From the NCBI GenBank assembly GCA_041641375.1, contig JBEPYM010000161.1:1-7709 (forward strand): 7,709 nt of DNA, written 5' to 3'. This document shows, one piece after another, positions 5,379-7,709 of this stretch. This DNA comes from Paenibacillus_AK sp041641375. GTDB taxonomy: Bacteria; Bacillota; Bacilli; Paenibacillales; YIM-B00363. Positions within the stretch are counted from its first letter, which is position 1; the number at the start of each line of letters is the position of its first letter. Made by a program: the position numbers and the translations under genes. Below the pieces are notes generated by a model that saw only the letters and a program-made list of their open reading frames with translations, made no database searches and was not told the DNA's origin.

Positions 5379-6032
5379 ATGAACCTGTTATTCATGGGCC
5401 CTCCGGGAGCCGGCAAAGGCACGCAAGCCGAATGGATCGTGAACGAATTCGGCATTCCGCATATTTCCACGGGAGATATGTTCCGCGCTGCCATGAGCCA
5501 AGGCACACCGCTCGGCTTGAAAGCGAAGGAATACATGGATCAAGGTCTGCTCGTTCCTGACGACGTAACGAATGGAATCGTTCGTGAGAGGCTGCAGCAG
5601 CCGGATTGCCGCAAGGGCTTCCTGCTGGACGGCTTCCCAAGAACGATTCCGCAAGCGGAAGCGCTGGATGACATTTTGTCCGCGCTGCATATGCCGATCG
5701 ACTTTGTTATCAACCTACAGGTCGATCGATCACTTCTTCTTGCGCGTTTGACAGGACGACGCGTATGCCGCACATGTGGAGCAACGTATCATGTCCTATT
5801 CAATCCTCCGAAGGTAGAAGGCATATGCGATCGCGACGGAGGCGAGCTGTATCAGCGAGCAGACGATTCGGAAGCGAAGGTCGGAACGAGACTGGATGAA
5901 TATATGAACAAGACTGCCCCGCTTCTTCACTACTATGAAGAGAAGGGTGTGCTCCGGCATATCAACGGCGAACAGGAAATTGACGCAGTCACCGCGGATA
6001 TCCAATCGCTATTGAAAGGGCAAGCGGAATGA
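5379..6032 (+). CDS. adk: Adenylate kinase, zinc-LID type
   Basis: The product is 217 residues, matching the long-form bacterial enzyme. It catalyses ATP + AMP = 2 ADP in the cytoplasm and sets the adenylate energy charge. The P-loop GPPGAGKGT is at 7-15. The AMP-binding region includes STGDMFRAA (30-38), and DGFPRT is at 84-89. The LID domain, about 126-163, carries C130, C133, C150 and D153. I recall the same Cys3-Asp zinc ligand set in B. subtilis Adk, whereas Geobacillus stearothermophilus has four cysteines. The RADD segment (160-163) and R171 (GTRLDEY) match catalytic arginine positions. ATG 5379 is 7 nt after AGAGGAG (5365-5371). The TGA stop (6030-6032) overlaps the map ATG (6029-6031) in an ATGA junction. 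The spacer from secY holds a hairpin with a GCAA loop. Confidence 0.98.
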   Translation: MNLLFMGPPGAGKGTQAEWIVNEFGIPHISTGDMFRAAMSQGTPLGLKAKEYMDQGLLVPDDVTNGIVRERLQQPDCRKGFLLDGFPRTIPQAEALDDILSALHMPIDFVINLQVDRSLLLARLTGRRVCRTCGATYHVLFNPPKVEGICDRDGGELYQRADDSEAKVGTRLDEYMNKTAPLLHYYEEKGVLRHINGEQEIDAVTADIQSLLKGQAE

Positions 6033-6781
6033 TCATTTGCAAGACACAGGATGAACTGGCGCGAATGCGGGAAGCCGGTCGAATCGTTGCCGAGACGCAT
6101 CGCGTGCTCTCGGATGCGATCCGTCCCGGCATAACGACACTTGAGCTTGATCAGATTGCGGAAGGGTACATTCGCAGCCGCGGCGGCATTCCATCCTTCA
6201 AGGGCTACAACTCTTTTCCTGCCAGTATCTGTGCCTCGGTGAACGAGGAGCTTGTACATGGAATACCGAGCAAGCGACAGCTGCTGGACGGCGATATTAT
6301 TTCGATCGATATCGGCGTTCAATATCAAGGTTATCACGGGGATTCGGCGTGGACCTACCCGGTAGGCACCATTACACCGGAAGCGCAGCGCCTATTGGAC
6401 GTTACGGAGCAATCGCTCTATGACGGCTTGGCGAAGGCCGCCCCTGATGTCAGGCTATATACGATTTCCCACGCGATTCAAACCTGCGCCGAACGTGACG
6501 GTTTCAGCATCATTCAGGAATATGTCGGACACGGCATCGGAGCGAATCTTCACGAGGAGCCCCAAATCCCGAATTATGGACTGCCGGACCGTGGGCCGCG
6601 CCTGAAGCCGGGCATGGTGCTCGCGATTGAGCCTATGATCGCTGCAGGCAAGCGCTATGTGAAGACGCTGGCCGATAATTGGACGGTCGTAACGAACGAC
6701 AAATCTCTGTGCGCGCATTTCGAGCATACGATCGCTATTACGGCGGACGGGTACGAGATTTTCACGAAGCTGGACGAATAG
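6029..6781 (+). CDS. map: Type I methionine aminopeptidase
   Basis: The product is 250 residues, near the 248 of B. subtilis MapA. It removes the initiator methionine from new proteins in the cytoplasm when the second residue is small, acting after peptide deformylase. The fold is pita-bread type with two metal ions. All expected ligands are visible: D94 (SIDIG), D105 (GYHGDSA), H168 (GHGIG), E201 (AIEPM) and E232 (FEHT). The substrate-side histidines H77 (LVHGIP) and H175 (NLHEEP) are also present. There is no N-terminal zinc-finger extension, so this is the simple (type Ia) form. The start codon overlaps the adk stop (ATGA). The SD-like AAAGGG (6015-6020) lies within adk and is weaker than those of neighbouring genes, so translation probably depends partly on ribosomes leaving adk. 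The product begins MIICKTQDELARMREAGRIV. Confidence 0.98.
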   Translation: MIICKTQDELARMREAGRIVAETHRVLSDAIRPGITTLELDQIAEGYIRSRGGIPSFKGYNSFPASICASVNEELVHGIPSKRQLLDGDIISIDIGVQYQGYHGDSAWTYPVGTITPEAQRLLDVTEQSLYDGLAKAAPDVRLYTISHAIQTCAERDGFSIIQEYVGHGIGANLHEEPQIPNYGLPDRGPRLKPGMVLAIEPMIAAGKRYVKTLADNWTVVTNDKSLCAHFEHTIAITADGYEIFTKLDE

Positions 6782-6794
6782 AGGTGCAGCTTTC

Positions 6795-7106
6795 ATGGAC
6801 GATGAATTAAAGCCAGAGGTCGGACGCATTGTGAAGGCGCTCAAGGGAAGGGATCAGGATAAATTTAGCGTGATCGTCCGTATTGTGGACGAACGGTTTG
6901 TACATGTCGCCGATGGCGACAAGCGCAAATTCGATCAGCCGAAGAAAAAAAACCTGGCCCATCTTGAGCTGCAAGGGATGATCAGCTCGGAGGTATCCGC
7001 AAGCATTGCGGAAACCGGTCGAGTGACGAACGGGAAATTACGATATGCCATCGGTAAGTTTATGGAACAGCATGTGCAGGAGCAAGCACAGCCGGAAGGA
7101 GAATGA
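6795..7106 (+). CDS. ybzG: Small KOW-domain RNA-binding protein (YbzG-like), function unknown
   Basis: The product is 103 residues and hydrophilic, with no signal peptide or membrane span. The N-terminal 45 residues look like a KOW/SH3-type RNA-binding domain related to the eukaryotic/archaeal L14e family: VGRIVKALKGRDQDKFSVIVRIVDERFVHVADGDKRKFD (9-47). A basic segment QPKKKNLAHLEL (48-59) follows, then TGRVTNGKLRYAIGKF (74-89), and the tail is acidic and Gln-rich. I recognise it mainly from context: Bacilli carry such a gene, ybzG in B. subtilis, between map and infA. The start is ATG 6795 with TAGAGGTG (6779-6786, overlapping the map stop) 8 nt upstream. Its TGA lies 2 nt before the infA start codon. 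Placement among translation genes and the KOW domain suggest ribosome or rRNA association; this is inference. The gene symbol is tentative. Confidence 0.85.
   Translation: MDDELKPEVGRIVKALKGRDQDKFSVIVRIVDERFVHVADGDKRKFDQPKKKNLAHLELQGMISSEVSASIAETGRVTNGKLRYAIGKFMEQHVQEQAQPEGE
7096..7101 (+). promoter_or_regulatory. Ribosome binding site deciding the infA start
   Basis: AAGGAG lies in the last codons of the KOW-protein gene. It is 7 nt from GTG 7109 but only 1 nt from ATG 7103, which overlaps the upstream stop in an ATGA. The spacing favours the GTG as the infA start. Confidence 0.85.
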
Positions 7107-7108
7107 TT

Positions 7109-7324
7109 GTGGCCAAGGAAGATGTCATTGAGGTCGAAGGTACGGTAATCGAACCGTTGCCAAATGCGATGTTCAAGGTGGAGCTCGAGAACGGACACCA
7201 GATATTGGCGCATGTCTCGGGCAAGCTGCGGATGCACTTCATTCGCATTCTGACGGGCGATAAGGTTGTTATTCAGCTGTCGCCTTACGATTTGACGCGC
7301 GGACGCATTACGTACCGCAAGTAA
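7109..7324 (+). CDS. infA: Translation initiation factor IF-1
   Basis: The product is 71 residues with a GTG start, against 72 in B. subtilis. IF1 occupies the A site of the 30S subunit during initiation and helps IF2 and IF3 select the initiator tRNA. It is a single OB-fold (S1-like) domain: DVIEVEGTVIEPLPNAMFKVELENGH (5-30), LAHVSGKLRMHFIRIL (33-48) and the ending SPYDLTRGRITYRK. The frame also offers an ATG at 7103 (product MIVAKEDV). The SD AAGGAG (7096-7101) is only 1 nt from that ATG but 7 nt from GTG 7109, and GTG gives the family N-terminus MAKEDVIEVEG. GTG 7109 is therefore chosen. The gene follows the KOW-protein stop by 2 nt, and its SD lies inside that upstream coding region, so the two are likely translated in a coupled way. 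Confidence 0.97.
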   Translation: MAKEDVIEVEGTVIEPLPNAMFKVELENGHQILAHVSGKLRMHFIRILTGDKVVIQLSPYDLTRGRITYRK

Positions 7325-7334
7325 GCTGTTGATC

Positions 7335-7381
7335 AGTTTTGCCCCGAGGGCGAAACGTGACGATGCCCGCAGGGCAAAACT
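7335..7381 (+). promoter_or_regulatory. Structured rpmJ leader with two alternative folds
   Basis: AGTTTTGCCC (7335-7344) is the exact reverse complement of GGGCAAAACT (7372-7381), and inside it GGGC (7348-7351) can pair with GCCC (7365-7368), giving one long bipartite hairpin. The same 5' arm can instead pair with GGGCGAAAC (7348-7356) across a 3-nt loop: nine pairs with one G-U. TGCCC (7364-7368) can then pair with GGGCA (7372-7376). The two folds exclude each other. The element ends 2 nt before the rpmJ SD (7384-7391). No U-tract follows, so it does not look like a standard terminator. The rest of the infA-rpmJ spacer (7325-7334, 7382-7398) shows no promoter. Function unknown. Confidence 0.6.
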
Positions 7382-7398
7382 CCAAGGAGGGAATCACC

Positions 7399-7512
7399 AT
7401 GAAAGTCAGACCTTCCGTGAAGCCAATTTGCGAAAAATGCAAAGTCATTCGACGCAAAGGCAACGTAATGGTAATTTGCGAAAACCCGAAGCATAAACAA
7501 AAACAAGGATAA
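7399..7512 (+). CDS. rpmJ: Large ribosomal subunit protein bL36 (L36), zinc-binding form
   Basis: The product is 37 residues, starting MKVRPSVKPICEKCKVIRRK, with ENPKHKQKQG at the C-terminus. L36 is the smallest ribosomal protein and binds 23S rRNA in the 50S subunit. The zinc ligands C11, C14, C27 and H32 are all present (CxxC, then C, then H), so this is the zinc-dependent (C+) form. The ATG at 7399 lies 7 nt after the SD AAGGAGGG (7384-7391). The gene is short enough to be missed by length cut-offs. It sits between infA and rpsM, the standard Firmicute order. The 74-nt leader upstream is unusually structured. The TAA stop (7510-7512) merges into the SD of rpsM. Confidence 0.97.
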   Translation: MKVRPSVKPICEKCKVIRRKGNVMVICENPKHKQKQG

Positions 7513-7530
7513 AGGAGGTGCCTCAAGTAC

Positions 7531-7709
7531 ATGGCACGTATAGCTGGTGTAGACCTGCCTCGCGATAAGCGCGTGGAAATCGCGCTCACGTATATTTTTG
7601 GAATCGGTAAGTCAACCTCTCAGCGCATTCTCGCAGAAACAGGCGTAAGCCCGAATACGCGAGTACGCGATCTGACGGAAGACGAGCTTGCCCGCCTGCG
7701 CGAAAGCCT
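7531..7709 (+). CDS. rpsM: Small ribosomal subunit protein uS13 (S13), 5' part only
   Basis: The gene runs off the right edge after 59 complete codons, about half of the usual 121 or so. The N-terminus MARIAGVDLPRDKRVEIALT, the following YIFGIGKSTSQRIL (helix-two-turn-helix region) and the TRVRDLTEDEL segment are clear S13 signatures. S13 lies in the head of the 30S subunit and contacts both the P-site tRNA and the 50S subunit. The ATG at 7531 follows AAAGGAGGTG (7511-7520) by 10 nt. That SD overlaps the rpmJ stop codon, so coupling to rpmJ is likely. By family gene order, rpsK, rpoA and rplQ should follow outside the window. Confidence 0.97.
   Translation, partial: MARIAGVDLPRDKRVEIALTYIFGIGKSTSQRILAETGVSPNTRVRDLTEDELARLRES

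Noticed and set aside
7103..7105. ATG overlapping the KOW-gene stop as the infA start
   Set aside because: Only 1 nt separates it from the SD. GTG 7109 has 7-nt spacing and yields the conserved MAKEDVIEVEG start.
7335..7381. Intrinsic terminator after infA
   Set aside because: The inverted repeat is strong enough, but it is followed by CCAAGGAGGG rather than a T-run, and rpmJ and rpsM continue in the same operon.
1..7709. A novel defence, mobile or biosynthetic system hidden in the window
   Set aside because: Every gene belongs to the conserved spc/alpha ribosomal region in standard Firmicute order. There are no insertion sequences, CRISPR-like repeats, tRNAs or attachment sites, and no gap longer than 300 nt.

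Overview
This window is a core housekeeping stretch of a Firmicute chromosome, the spc ribosomal-protein operon running into the start of the alpha operon. All seventeen genes lie on the plus strand with short spacers or overlaps. The best lineage guess is Paenibacillaceae or a close relative. The evidence is the Firmicute-specific insertion of adk, map, a small KOW-protein gene and infA between secY and rpmJ, the zinc-type 61-residue S14, the strong AGGAGG-type Shine-Dalgarno (SD) sites with some GTG and TTG starts, and an L24 carrying an N-terminal extension that Bacillus subtilis L24 lacks. The lineage call is recalled from family knowledge and was not computed.

Layout: the window opens inside rplN (uL14, C-terminal half). 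It continues with rplX, rplE, rpsN, rpsH, rplF, rplR, rpsE, rpmD and rplO (positions 244-4036). Next comes a module of mostly non-ribosomal genes: secY (protein translocation channel), adk (adenylate kinase), map (methionine aminopeptidase), a KOW RNA-binding protein resembling B. subtilis YbzG, and infA (IF1) (4036-7324). Ribosomal genes then resume with rpmJ (bL36), and rpsM (uS13) runs off the right edge.

How the genes work together: ribosomal subunit assembly factors are made together with the membrane channel (SecY), the enzyme that trims the initiator methionine from new proteins (Map), an initiation factor (IF1) and the adenylate-charge enzyme (Adk). Junctions inside the secY-to-infA module are tight: rplO/secY overlap by 1 nt, adk/map by 4 nt, and the KOW gene and infA are separated by 2 nt. 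This suggests translational coupling. I see no convincing internal promoter and no intrinsic terminator with a U-tract, so the window is probably inside one long transcript.

The protein content is ordinary and I see no new biological system. The least explained element is the 74-nt infA-rpmJ spacer. It can fold either as one long bipartite hairpin or as two tandem hairpins, just upstream of the rpmJ SD. Several other spacers also hold compact hairpins beside or over the next SD. No stretch longer than 300 nt lacks a gene.
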